From assembly GCA_027297435.1 (NCBI GenBank), contig JAPUIA010000050.1:1-33067 (forward strand): a DNA stretch of 33,067 nucleotides. Reading direction: 5' to 3'. Every line of letters starts with the position of its first letter. Position 1 is the first letter of the stretch. This stretch comes from Gammaproteobacteria bacterium (lineage in GTDB: Bacteria > Pseudomonadota > Gammaproteobacteria > Pseudomonadales > Azotimanducaceae). Shown here one piece after another: positions 25,902 through 33,067 of this stretch. Both the position numbers and the translations under genes were made by a program. Under the pieces are notes generated by a model, which searched no databases, had not been told where the DNA came from, and worked only from the letters and a program-made list of their open reading frames with translations.

Positions 25902-26271
25902 CGTTATCTTCCTTGCGATCTGAGCGTAACGCTGCGTCGATCAGCTTCTCGAGTCTGGGCCCACGGTCGACGACCTCATCGTAATGAAACCGTGGTTTCG
26001 GCGTCGTACGCATGCTGTGACGCTTGGCAAGTTCCGAACGAAAGAAACCTGCCGCTTTGTTCAGCACCAGAACCAGGTCTTCTTTCTCGGAGGCTCCGGG
26101 CGTGTCCAAAGAAGAAACGTAAACATCCGCGTAGGAGAGATCCTTGCTGACGCGTACGTCATTGACGCTGACCATACCCACTCTCGGGTCGCGCATTTGC
26201 CGTTGAATGATCTGCGCCAACTCATCGCGTACGAAATCGGCTACTCTTAGTTCACGCCCGTATTCTTGCAT
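25888..26271 (-). CDS. rbfA: 30S ribosome-binding factor RbfA
   Basis: RbfA assists late 16S maturation and cold adaptation. The 127-residue protein has the single KH-like fold signature of the family: RVADFVRDELAQIIQRQMRDPRVG, VSVNDVRVSKDLSYADVYVS and FRSELAKRHSMRTTPKPRFHYDE. Start ATG at 26271, 11 bp after infB; the end overlaps truB. Standard position in the operon. Confidence 0.96.
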   Translation of the reverse strand: MQEYGRELRVADFVRDELAQIIQRQMRDPRVGMVSVNDVRVSKDLSYADVYVSSLDTPGASEKEDLVLVLNKAAGFFRSELAKRHSMRTTPKPRFHYDEVVDRGPRLEKLIDAALRSDRKEDNDGSA

Positions 26272-26282
26272 TGGCCCGAGTC

Positions 26283-28832
26283 CTATAGTTCCCGAGCGAT
26301 CTCTGTCGATTCGTAGACCTCGATGAGGTCACCAGCGCGAACATCGTTGTAGTTTCTAACGCCAATGCCACATTCCGTGCCGTTGCGTACCTCGTCGGCG
26401 TCCTCTTTGAAACGTCTAAGCGACTCCAACTCGCCCTCATAGATCACGACGTTGTCACGCAACACCCGAATGGGCTTGTTGCGGAACACCGATCCCTCAG
26501 TAACCATGCAGCCGGCGATTTGACCGTATCTCGGCGAGCGGAACACGTCGCGAACTTCTGCAATTCCGATGATTTCTTCTCGAATCTCTGGCGCTAACAT
26601 GCCGGTCAACACCTGTTTGATATCATCCAATAATTCGTAGATCACGCTGTAGTAGCGAAGATCGACGTTTTCGCGTTCAACGAGGGCTTTGGCCGCGTTG
26701 TCTGCGCGTACGTTAAATCCGAACACCGCGGCGCCATAGGTCACCGCCATATTGATATCGCTTTCGGTGATGGCACCGACCCCGGAACCGAGTACGTTGA
26801 CCGCGACTTCGTCGTTGCCGAGATCAGCCAGCGCTTGAGATATGGCTTCCAAACTACCGCGTACGTCAGCTTTGAGGACAACTTTCAGCACACGCTTCTG
26901 CCCTTCTCCGAGATTCGCGAACATGTTGTCGAGTTTCGCCGCTTGCTGCATGGCTTGGCGCTGCTCTTGGGTCTTGTCTCGACGAAACTCGGCCAGGTCT
27001 CTTGCAGAGCGTTCGTCCGTCACGACCGAGAAATCGTCACCCGCGGCCGGCGTACCACCGAGGCCAAGCACTTCTATCGGCTGCGATGGTCCTACCGCCT
27101 CGGTCTGCTCGCCCTGCTCGTTGAACATTGCGCGGACCCGCCCATGGTGTTCGCCGGCAATAATGATGTCGCCCTTCCTCAACGTGCCGTTTTGTACGAG
27201 CATCGTCGACACGGGCCCGCGGCCGCGATCGAGGCGTGATTCGATCACCACGCCGCGCCCCGGCGCGTCGGCAACCGCTTTCAGTTCCAGAATCTCCGCT
27301 TGCAGCAGAATCGCCTCGAGGAGTGCATCGATACCCTCCCCCGTCTCGGCCGACACGTTGATAAATTGTGTATCGCCACCCCAATCCTCCGGAACAACGT
27401 CCTTTGCCGCCAATTCGTTGGTCACCTTTTCCGGATCGGCGCTTTCCAAGTCGATCTTATTGATCGCCACGATGATCGGGACATTGGCGGCCTTGGAATG
27501 CTGTATCGCTTCTTCGGTCTGCGGCATCACGCCGTCGTCGGCAGCCACAACCAGGATGACGATGTCGGTGACTCTCGCGCCACGGGCGCGCATAGCGGTA
27601 AAGGCGGCGTGGCCCGGCGTGTCGATGAAGCTGATACGACCATGATCCGTGTCAACCGAGTAAGCCCCAATATGCTGGGTGATACCACCTGCCTCGCCGC
27701 TGACCACGCGCGTGTGGCGTATGTAGTCGAGCAACGAAGTTTTACCGTGATCGACGTGTCCCATCACCGTCACTACCGGCGGTCTCGACTCGCCATCGCC
27801 TTCTATGTGGAGCGATTTTTCAAGCTCTTGCTCCATGGCATCTTCGTGAACGAGTTTGACCTTGTGGCCCATCTCTTCCACGACCAGCGTCGCCGCATCC
27901 TGATCGATAACCTGGTTGATCGTCGCCATCACACCAAGGCCCATCAACGTCTTGATAACCTCGCCGGCCTTGACGGTCATGGCATGGGCAAGATCGCCCA
28001 CGCTGATCATGTCGGGCACCTCCACCTCACGAGCGATGAACTCAGTCGGCTGGAACTCCCCTCCGTGTTGCTCCACGTGAATGGGCGCCTGTTGCGCTCT
28101 ACGCCGACCGCGGCGTTGAGATTTGAGTGAGAGTTCGCGTCGACGCCCTCGACCGTCCCCAAATTCGTCTGCCTTGGCCCGATCGCGGTCTTTACCCTTG
28201 ATCCGCTTACCGGCTTTCTCCGACGACTGGGCTTGCGCTTGTGCCTCTACCGCGGCGACAGCTGCCTTCGCAGCCGCATCCTCAGGTTGTTCGGCTGTTT
28301 CGGATGCCTCCGCTGTACGTTTGGCTACCGTGGCCTGGCGTTCAGCCTCGACCCGCTGAGCCTCTTCGGCCTCGCGACGCCGTTCGCTATCTGCTTTCTT
28401 CTCGGCGTCGGCAGCCCGCGTTGCCTCTTCGGCGGATTTGCGTGCCAGGTCTTCCTCACGAATGCGTCGTGCTTCCAGCTCGGATTGGCTGGGTCTCGTG
28501 GCCTGCAGGTCGGCCCGTGCTTCCTCCAGCGCTTCTCCGCGTTTCTCGTAGGTGCGCTTACGACGCACTTCAACAGTCACCTTGCGACCGGTGCGCCCCT
28601 GCCCGGTTTTCAGGGTGCCAACGGATTTACGTTTCAGCGTAATCCTGTTCGGCGCGGCATCCGACGCGCCATGGCTGCGCTTTAGGTAAGCCAGAAGTAT
28701 TTGCTTCTGTTCTTCGGTGACACCTTCGCCATCGCTGGTGTGCCGCAAACCGGCTTCTGCCATCTGCTTGAGCAGACGGTCGACAGGTGCTCCCACCGTT
28801 TCAGCCAGTTGTCGTACCGTGACGTCAGACAT
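26283..28832 (-). CDS. infB: Translation initiation factor IF-2
   Basis: IF-2 is the GTPase that brings formyl-Met-tRNA to the 30S subunit and promotes subunit joining. The 849-residue protein has an N-terminal IF2_N module ([20 protein letters not shown]), a second module around 240-300, and a long charged, alanine/glutamate-rich linker (about 95-235). The G domain has G1 GHVDHGKT near residue 357, [16 protein letters not shown] and NKID. Domain II, III and the C-terminal fMet-binding C2 domain complete it (ending in [11 protein letters not shown]). GGAG lies five bases before the ATG. Internal starts, known for E. coli infB, cannot be judged here. Confidence 0.97.
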   Translation of the reverse strand: MSDVTVRQLAETVGAPVDRLLKQMAEAGLRHTSDGEGVTEEQKQILLAYLKRSHGASDAAPNRITLKRKSVGTLKTGQGRTGRKVTVEVRRKRTYEKRGEALEEARADLQATRPSQSELEARRIREEDLARKSAEEATRAADAEKKADSERRREAEEAQRVEAERQATVAKRTAEASETAEQPEDAAAKAAVAAVEAQAQAQSSEKAGKRIKGKDRDRAKADEFGDGRGRRRELSLKSQRRGRRRAQQAPIHVEQHGGEFQPTEFIAREVEVPDMISVGDLAHAMTVKAGEVIKTLMGLGVMATINQVIDQDAATLVVEEMGHKVKLVHEDAMEQELEKSLHIEGDGESRPPVVTVMGHVDHGKTSLLDYIRHTRVVSGEAGGITQHIGAYSVDTDHGRISFIDTPGHAAFTAMRARGARVTDIVILVVAADDGVMPQTEEAIQHSKAANVPIIVAINKIDLESADPEKVTNELAAKDVVPEDWGGDTQFINVSAETGEGIDALLEAILLQAEILELKAVADAPGRGVVIESRLDRGRGPVSTMLVQNGTLRKGDIIIAGEHHGRVRAMFNEQGEQTEAVGPSQPIEVLGLGGTPAAGDDFSVVTDERSARDLAEFRRDKTQEQRQAMQQAAKLDNMFANLGEGQKRVLKVVLKADVRGSLEAISQALADLGNDEVAVNVLGSGVGAITESDINMAVTYGAAVFGFNVRADNAAKALVERENVDLRYYSVIYELLDDIKQVLTGMLAPEIREEIIGIAEVRDVFRSPRYGQIAGCMVTEGSVFRNKPIRVLRDNVVIYEGELESLRRFKEDADEVRNGTECGIGVRNYNDVRAGDLIEVYESTEIAREL

Positions 28833-28900
28833 GCGGTCTCCTATTACGCTTCCTTAAAGGCATCTCTAATAACCTATCGTGCACTCACAGCTTCTTCGTG

Positions 28901-30469
28901 TCATGCGTCCTCGAACCATGGGGCACGTGCCGTCATGATCAGTTCCGCCGCGACTTCCTCACCAATTTCTTCTTCGATTTCCAAGAGATCCGCAATCGAA
29001 AGGTCTGCCAAATCTTCCATCGTGACAATCTCGTGACTGGCGAGCCGGAACGCCAAATTGCGTTCCATACCTTCCATGTTCAGCAAGTCGTCTGCAGGTT
29101 GTTGATCGCCAAGCAGTTCTTCGCTCGCAATTGCCTTCGTCAGCAGCGCATCCTTTGCACGGTTACGAAGCTCTTGAACAATCTCTTCGTCAAATCCCTC
29201 GATCGCCATCATCTCTTCGATCGGTACGTACGCGATCTCATCGAGCGTCGTGAAGCCTTCTTCGACGAGCACCGCAGCCACATCCTCATCGACCGACAGC
29301 GCCTCCTTGAACTCCTCCATGAATTTCCCGGCTTCCGTCTCTTGCTTCTCGGCGGCTTCTTGCTCGGTCATGATATTGAGCGTCCAACCGGTGAGGTCAC
29401 TCGCGAGCCTCACATTTTGACCGCCGCGCCCGATGGCCTGCGCCAAGTTGTCCTCGGTCACTGCGATGTCCATCGAGTGGGGTTCTTCGTCCAAGACGAT
29501 CGATGCGACTTCGGCCGGGGCCATGGCATTGATGGTCAATTGGGCAGGGTTGTCGTCCCACAAGACGATGTCGATGCGCTCGCCCGCAAGCTCTCCAGAA
29601 ACCGCCTGCACGCGAGAACCACGCATGCCCACACAAGCACCCACGGGATCGATGCGACCATCATTGGTTTTCACGGCAATTTTGGCGCGCGACCCCGGAT
29701 CTCGAGCTGCCCCACGAATCTCAATGATATCCTCAGAGATCTCGGGCACCTCGATCTTGAACAGTTCTATGAGCATGGCCGATGTGGTTCGCGTCAACAT
29801 GAGTTGCGGGCCACGGTTGTCAGGGCGCACCTCGATGAGCAGTGCCCGCAACCTGTCACCAACGCGAAATGTCTCGCGCGGAATCAGATGTTCACGGGTC
29901 AGCAGGCCCTCGGCGTTGTTGCCTAGATCGACGATGACATTGTCGCGCCCAAGCTTCTTGACGGTGCCATTGACAAGTTCACCGACGCGCGGCAGATATT
30001 CTTCGACAACTTGCGCGCGTTCAGCTTCGCGCACTTTTTGCACAATCACTTGCTTGGCGGTCTGCGCACCGATGCGACCGAACTCAACGGAGTCCACCGC
30101 TTCCTCGATGGTGTCTCCGTGGCTCAAACCGGCTTCTACCGCTCGAGGATCATCCAGCGCGATCTCAGCCGTAGGATTCAACTCTTGCTCTTGCTCTTGC
30201 GCTGCCTCTCCGGGTGCCTCTTCCTGTTCCTCTTCTTGTTCCTCTTCTTGTTCCTTTGCTCGTGCCTCGATGTCGACGACGGTCCATACCCGAAAGGTAC
30301 TGTGTTCACCCGATTCCCGATCGATGGCCACGCGAAATTCAGCTTTGTCTTCGTAGCGCTTTTTCGTGGCCATCGCCAGCGCGCTCTCTATCGCACCGAA
30401 GATGACATCCTTCGAAACGCCCTTCTCGTGGGATACCGAATCTACGACCAAGAGGATTTCTTTACTCAT
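28901..30469 (-). CDS. nusA: Transcription termination/antitermination factor NusA
   Basis: NusA binds RNA polymerase and modulates pausing, termination and antitermination, including on rRNA via boxA complexes. Domains: N-terminal RNAP-binding domain (about 1-150), S1 ([22 protein letters not shown]), KH1/KH2 ([39 protein letters not shown]) and two acidic C-terminal repeats as in gammaproteobacteria. The start is ATG 30469 ([10 protein letters not shown]); an upstream TTG at 30493 is less likely. Compared with E. coli, the N-terminal domain carries an extra stretch of roughly 25-30 residues rich in E and Q (about 70-98), encoded partly by tandem repeats. Confidence 0.96.
   Translation of the reverse strand: MSKEILLVVDSVSHEKGVSKDVIFGAIESALAMATKKRYEDKAEFRVAIDRESGEHSTFRVWTVVDIEARAKEQEEEQEEEQEEAPGEAAQEQEQELNPTAEIALDDPRAVEAGLSHGDTIEEAVDSVEFGRIGAQTAKQVIVQKVREAERAQVVEEYLPRVGELVNGTVKKLGRDNVIVDLGNNAEGLLTREHLIPRETFRVGDRLRALLIEVRPDNRGPQLMLTRTTSAMLIELFKIEVPEISEDIIEIRGAARDPGSRAKIAVKTNDGRIDPVGACVGMRGSRVQAVSGELAGERIDIVLWDDNPAQLTINAMAPAEVASIVLDEEPHSMDIAVTEDNLAQAIGRGGQNVRLASDLTGWTLNIMTEQEAAEKQETEAGKFMEEFKEALSVDEDVAAVLVEEGFTTLDEIAYVPIEEMMAIEGFDEEIVQELRNRAKDALLTKAIASEELLGDQQPADDLLNMEGMERNLAFRLASHEIVTMEDLADLSIADLLEIEEEIGEEVAAELIMTARAPWFEDA
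30182..30252 (-). repeat. Short tandem repeats encoding the Glu/Gln-rich insert of NusA
   Basis: On the plus strand, three 12-bp copies of CCTCTTCTTGTT (the first with one change) run at 30217-30252 and encode an alternating E-E-E-Q pattern. Three 6-bp copies of CTCTTG (30182-30199) encode Q-E pairs. Both lie in frame within nusA and look like replication-slippage expansion. Copy number could vary between strains without breaking the frame, since 12 and 6 are multiples of three. Confidence 0.8.
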
Positions 30470-30485
30470 GTTACTCGACGTTTCC

Positions 30486-30944
30486 TCAATCAAATTTGGG
30501 GACTATTCTCGCCCGCTGCACATTATCTAAAGGTAGAACATACTCCTCCCCGTCTACCTGAACGATTGCTTCGGCGTTCTCAACGCCGGCCAGCAAACCA
30601 ACTACGCGTTTCTTACCTTCGAACGGGAAGTTCAATCTCACATCCACCGTTGCACCTACATTGGATTCGTACTGCTCAGCATTGAACAAAATACGATCCA
30701 TTCCCGGTGACGACACCTCCAATGTGTAGCCCTTGGTAAACAAGTTCTCGACATCAAGGACGTCGCTCACCTGGCGACTAACCTTTTCGCAATCGTCTAT
30801 CGATACGCCATCTGCGCTGTCGATATACAGCCTAAGTTTCGAGTGATTACCTTGCGATAAATATTCGACACCCCAAATCTCGCAGCCCAAACCTTCGACG
30901 ATCGGTCTCAAAAGCTCTTCGATCTGTTTTTCCGTGCGATTCAC
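30486..30944 (-). CDS. rimP: Ribosome maturation factor RimP
   Basis: RimP aids assembly of the 30S head. The 152-residue protein shows the family layout: N-terminal alpha/beta domain ([53 protein letters not shown]) and C-terminal SH3-like domain ([17 protein letters not shown]). The start is GTG at 30944. It is the first protein gene of the rimP-nusA-infB-rbfA-truB-rpsO-pnp unit; nusA begins 16 bp later. Confidence 0.95.
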   Translation of the reverse strand: MNRTEKQIEELLRPIVEGLGCEIWGVEYLSQGNHSKLRLYIDSADGVSIDDCEKVSRQVSDVLDVENLFTKGYTLEVSSPGMDRILFNAEQYESNVGATVDVRLNFPFEGKKRVVGLLAGVENAEAIVQVDGEEYVLPLDNVQRARIVPKFD

Positions 30945-30962
30945 AACTCACAATCAACCAAT

Positions 30963-30983
30963 AAAAAATGGGCATACGCCCAT
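30963..30983 (-). terminator. Terminator-like hairpin in the rimP leader (candidate attenuator)
   Basis: On the minus strand ATGGGC-GTAT-GCCCAT is followed directly by six T's, about 20 nt before the rimP GTG. It has the form of an intrinsic terminator inside the leader of an essential operon, downstream of a separate terminator after tRNA-fMet. Read-through would have to be frequent or regulated. NusA, encoded by this operon, is known to control its own operon in E. coli; the link here is inference. Confidence 0.5.
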
Positions 30984-31107
30984 TCCCAAAAAAACCAACG
31001 TCATACAACTCTCGTCCAAGGGCGGGCGCCCAGCCAACCGGGCGAGCCACCTCAAGGACCACGCACCATCGCTAACGCTCTAGCCAACTTTGCCGATGAT
31101 GCGTACT

Positions 31108-31129
31108 AAAAAGCCCCTTCTTAAGGGGC
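31108..31129 (-). terminator. Rho-independent terminator after tRNA-fMet
   Basis: The minus strand reads GCCCCTT-AAG-AAGGGGC then TTTTT (stem 31113-31129, T-run 31108-31112), a strong intrinsic terminator about 16 nt past the tRNA 3' end. It would end tRNA transcripts coming from secG/tRNA-Leu, leaving rimP expression to read-through or a promoter in 30985-31107. Confidence 0.85.
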
Positions 31130-31144
31130 CCCTTTAGCATCCTT

Positions 31145-31221
<77 letters not shown>

Positions 31222-31321
31222 TCAGCAAGGGTGCGGATTATAGGGACGTGATTTCAGCCCCGCAACCACTGAACGCGGGTATTTTCGTTTGGTGGTCAAG
31301 GGGTTACTCGATCGATCACGT

Positions 31322-31408
31322 TGGTGCCGAAGGCGAGACTCGAACTCGCACGGGCGTTCGCCCACTACCCCCTCAAGGTAGCGTGTCTACCAATTTCACC
31401 ACTTCGGC
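31322..31408 (-). tRNA. tRNA-Leu (GAG)
   Basis: This is an 87-nt class II tRNA on the minus strand with encoded CCA. The acceptor stem GCCGAAG/CTTCGGC is perfect, the anticodon loop is read from CTACCTTGAGGGGGTAG (anticodon GAG), and the long variable arm GGGCG-AA-CGCCC is clear. It matches E. coli leuU in sequence and in its place next to secG. Confidence 0.95.
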
Positions 31409-31416
31409 ATGGGACG

Positions 31417-31767
31417 CTAGACGTCCGGGATGTCGGAATCTACACCCTCCTCTTCCGGGGTCAACTGGCCGGGCTGCTCGTCCGGCATCGTCAAGCCGGG
31501 AACACCCACATCTTGCGCCGTGGCCGCTCGCTCGTTGGCCGCATAGGCGAGTCCGAACGAAATCAAAAAGAAGCCGATAGCAAGGCAAACGGTAACCTTC
31601 GTGAGAAACGACGTGCCACCGCCGCCCCCGAACATGGTGTTCGAAGTGCCGGAACCGAACGCCGCACCGACGTCGGCGCCGCGACCCTGCTGCAACAGTA
31701 CCAACCCGCCAAGAGCGATCGCGTCTACGACCAACAACATCAGCAATACGGTTTCAAAAGTCGTCAT
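31417..31767 (-). CDS. secG: Preprotein translocase subunit SecG
   Basis: SecG is the small two-helix membrane subunit of the SecYEG channel. The 116-residue protein has helix 1 (about 5-25, VLLMLLVVDAIALGGLVLLQQ), the conserved GRGADVGAAFGSGTSNTMFG loop, helix 2 (about 55-77) and an acidic tail. tRNA-Leu begins 8 bp after its stop. tpiA lies 14 bp upstream, so all are in one transcript. Confidence 0.96.
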   Translation of the reverse strand: MTTFETVLLMLLVVDAIALGGLVLLQQGRGADVGAAFGSGTSNTMFGGGGGTSFLTKVTVCLAIGFFLISFGLAYAANERAATAQDVGVPGLTMPDEQPGQLTPEEEGVDSDIPDV

Positions 31768-31781
31768 AGGTATCTCTATTT

Positions 31782-32552
31782 CTACGTTGCATCACTGGCC
31801 GCGGCCGCAATCCTCAGAAAACTGTCCGCTTCGAGCGAGGCGCCCCCAACGAGAGCGCCGTCGATATCACCCTGGCGAAACAGTTCTGCCGCGTTGTCCG
31901 GCTTGACGCTTCCGCCGTATACAATCCTCAAGCTCGCAGCAATCTCGCGACTCTTCTCGTCTGAAGCGGCGCGGACCCGATCTCGGATTATGCGATGCAT
32001 CTCCTGCGCTTGTTCCGGCGTCGCGGTCTGACCTGTCCCAATCGCCCAAACCGGTTCGTATGCCACAACACCCAGCCCTAGGCGTTCGATGCCAGCGGAT
32101 TCCAACACCGCATCCAACTGCCTCGTCACCACCGCGGCAGCATCGCCGGCGTCTCGCTCAGCCAGCGTTTCGCCGACGCAGAGGATCGGCGTCAACCCTG
32201 CGTCCAACGCCGCAAGGAACTTGCTCGCAACCAACGCATCGCTTTCACCCTGGTATCGGCGCCGTTCAGAATGACCGGTCAAAGCCCAACGTCCACCCAG
32301 TTCGGCGATCATGGTTCCCGAGACTTCGCCGGTAAACGCGCCTTCCTGGTCGACGTGAAGATCTTGTGCGCCGAGCTCGATGTCGCTCACACCAAGACCC
32401 GTCGCAAACCCGTGCAAATACGCAACCGGTGGAAACACCAACAACTGCACGTCAGCAGCTACATCAGCGGCGTTCAGCGCCGCTGCAAACTGCTCTACAC
32501 GGGGTGTGGACCCGTACATCTTCCAATTGCCAGCAACGATGGGTTGACGCAT
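31782..32552 (-). CDS. tpiA: Triosephosphate isomerase
   Basis: This glycolytic TIM-barrel enzyme interconverts dihydroxyacetone phosphate and glyceraldehyde-3-phosphate. The 256-residue sequence has all catalytic residues: K11 (GNWKMYG), H94 (TGHSERR), E166 (AYEPVWAIGTG, with the flexible loop) and the phosphate-binding YGGSVKPDN and GALVGGASL. Start ATG at 32552. It sits between glmM and secG, the order used in Pseudomonas (E. coli lacks tpiA here). Confidence 0.97.
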   Translation of the reverse strand: MRQPIVAGNWKMYGSTPRVEQFAAALNAADVAADVQLLVFPPVAYLHGFATGLGVSDIELGAQDLHVDQEGAFTGEVSGTMIAELGGRWALTGHSERRRYQGESDALVASKFLAALDAGLTPILCVGETLAERDAGDAAAVVTRQLDAVLESAGIERLGLGVVAYEPVWAIGTGQTATPEQAQEMHRIIRDRVRAASDEKSREIAASLRIVYGGSVKPDNAAELFRQGDIDGALVGGASLEADSFLRIAAAASDAT

Positions 32553-32646
32553 ATTGCCAGTGACCGTTTTGCGGGGCGCGCAATCTTATACGCTCGAGGA
32601 AGACCACACAACTCGCCACCTGCGTCGATCACCTACGCACGTGCTG

Positions 32647-33067
32647 TCAGGCTTGCTCCTCGACGACTTTCGCTAGATTCCGCGCAATACCGGCAACCAG
32701 GGCATCGTCGTCGCCTTCCACCATTACGCGTATCACCGGCTCGGTTCCCGAAGGTCTGATGAGCACCCGTCCACGGCCGTTGAGCGCCTGTTCTTGAGCA
32801 ATCGCTGCTTTGGTGACTTTGTCACACGCTGCAACCCTTGCAGGATCCGGTACCGCAACATTAACCATTGTCTGCGGCATCTTGGACATGCCTTGCTTGA
32901 GTTCGTGGAGGGTCTTGCCCGACTCTACCAACGGCACAAGTGCCTGCAACGCGGCTACGATGCCGTCTCCGGTCGTGGTGAGATCGAGACACATGATGTG
33001 GCCCGACGATTCTCCACCGACTTCCCAGCCTCGCTCGTTCAAACACTCCAACACATATCGATCACCA
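32647..33067 (-). CDS. glmM: Phosphoglucosamine mutase, C-terminal part (partial)
   Basis: GlmM converts glucosamine-6-phosphate to glucosamine-1-phosphate for UDP-GlcNAc synthesis. Only the last 140 or so codons are in the window; the gene continues beyond the right edge. The fragment has the sugar-binding GGESSGH loop and the C-terminal phosphate-binding RPSGTEPVIRVMVEG of the alpha-D-phosphohexomutase family. Position next to tpiA/secG matches glmM rather than algC or pgm. Confidence 0.93.
   Translation of the reverse strand, partial: GDRYVLECLNERGWEVGGESSGHIMCLDLTTTGDGIVAALQALVPLVESGKTLHELKQGMSKMPQTMVNVAVPDPARVAACDKVTKAAIAQEQALNGRGRVLIRPSGTEPVIRVMVEGDDDALVAGIARNLAKVVEEQA

Noticed and set aside
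26842-28130. Several 130-280 codon plus-strand frames opposite infB
   Set aside because: All are antisense to conserved IF-2 domains, mutually overlapping, and low-complexity in composition.
29433-30356. 307-codon plus-strand frame opposite nusA, rich in Ser/Cys
   Set aside because: Its composition is that of the complement of Glu/Gln-rich coding sequence; nusA is certain on the other strand.

Overview
This window looks like a housekeeping stretch of a free-living-type gammaproteobacterium of moderately high G+C, outside the Enterobacterales. The taxonomic reading rests on three things. The 16S 5' end is of gammaproteobacterial type. The gene order closely follows that remembered for Pseudomonas in three blocks. 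The protein sequences themselves (DksA, CbrB-like, NusA, PcnB) are gammaproteobacterial. No prophage, CRISPR array or complete insertion sequence is visible.

Region by region: (1) 1-7.9 kb holds the start of an rRNA operon (minus strand) with a strong promoter and boxA, then tyrS, and divergently an M23 endopeptidase and anmK (cell-wall turnover and recycling). These are followed by erpA, a bactofilin and a DUF6776-type membrane protein on the minus strand, then a damaged ClC chloride-channel gene and hemJ. (2) 7.9-12.1 kb holds hemL and a PfkB sugar/nucleoside kinase (plus strand) convergent with sfsA and an aminotransferase (minus strand). (3) 12.3-22.4 kb is a recognisable dksA-gluQ-cbrAB-pcnB-folK-panBC-pgi-acs neighbourhood that has been heavily edited. 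cbrA, folK and panB are absent, the CbrB homologue has lost its receiver active site and its sigma-54 contact loop, and the PanC homologue has lost several substrate-binding residues. Two terminal-inverted-repeat elements flank pcnB. (4) 22.4-33.1 kb is the canonical minus-strand glmM-tpiA-secG-tRNA(Leu)-tRNA(fMet)-rimP-nusA-infB-rbfA-truB-rpsO-pnp superoperon of translation, transcription-elongation and RNA-decay genes.

Working together: erpA, hemL and hemJ serve Fe-S and tetrapyrrole biogenesis. The M23 protein, AnmK, the bactofilin and GlmM serve the cell wall. dksA, gluQ, tyrS, the tRNAs and the rimP-to-pnp operon serve ribosome function and gene expression. pgi, acs and tpiA serve central carbon metabolism.

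The most unusual material lies in 12.7-18.9 kb: a CbrB homologue apparently uncoupled from both phosphorelay and sigma-54, a non-canonical PanC, and short hairpin-rich repeat elements. Outside it, the ClC gene appears to carry an internal in-frame deletion that removes the ion-selectivity motifs. All family assignments and comparisons with other genomes come from memory of family sequences, not from searches.
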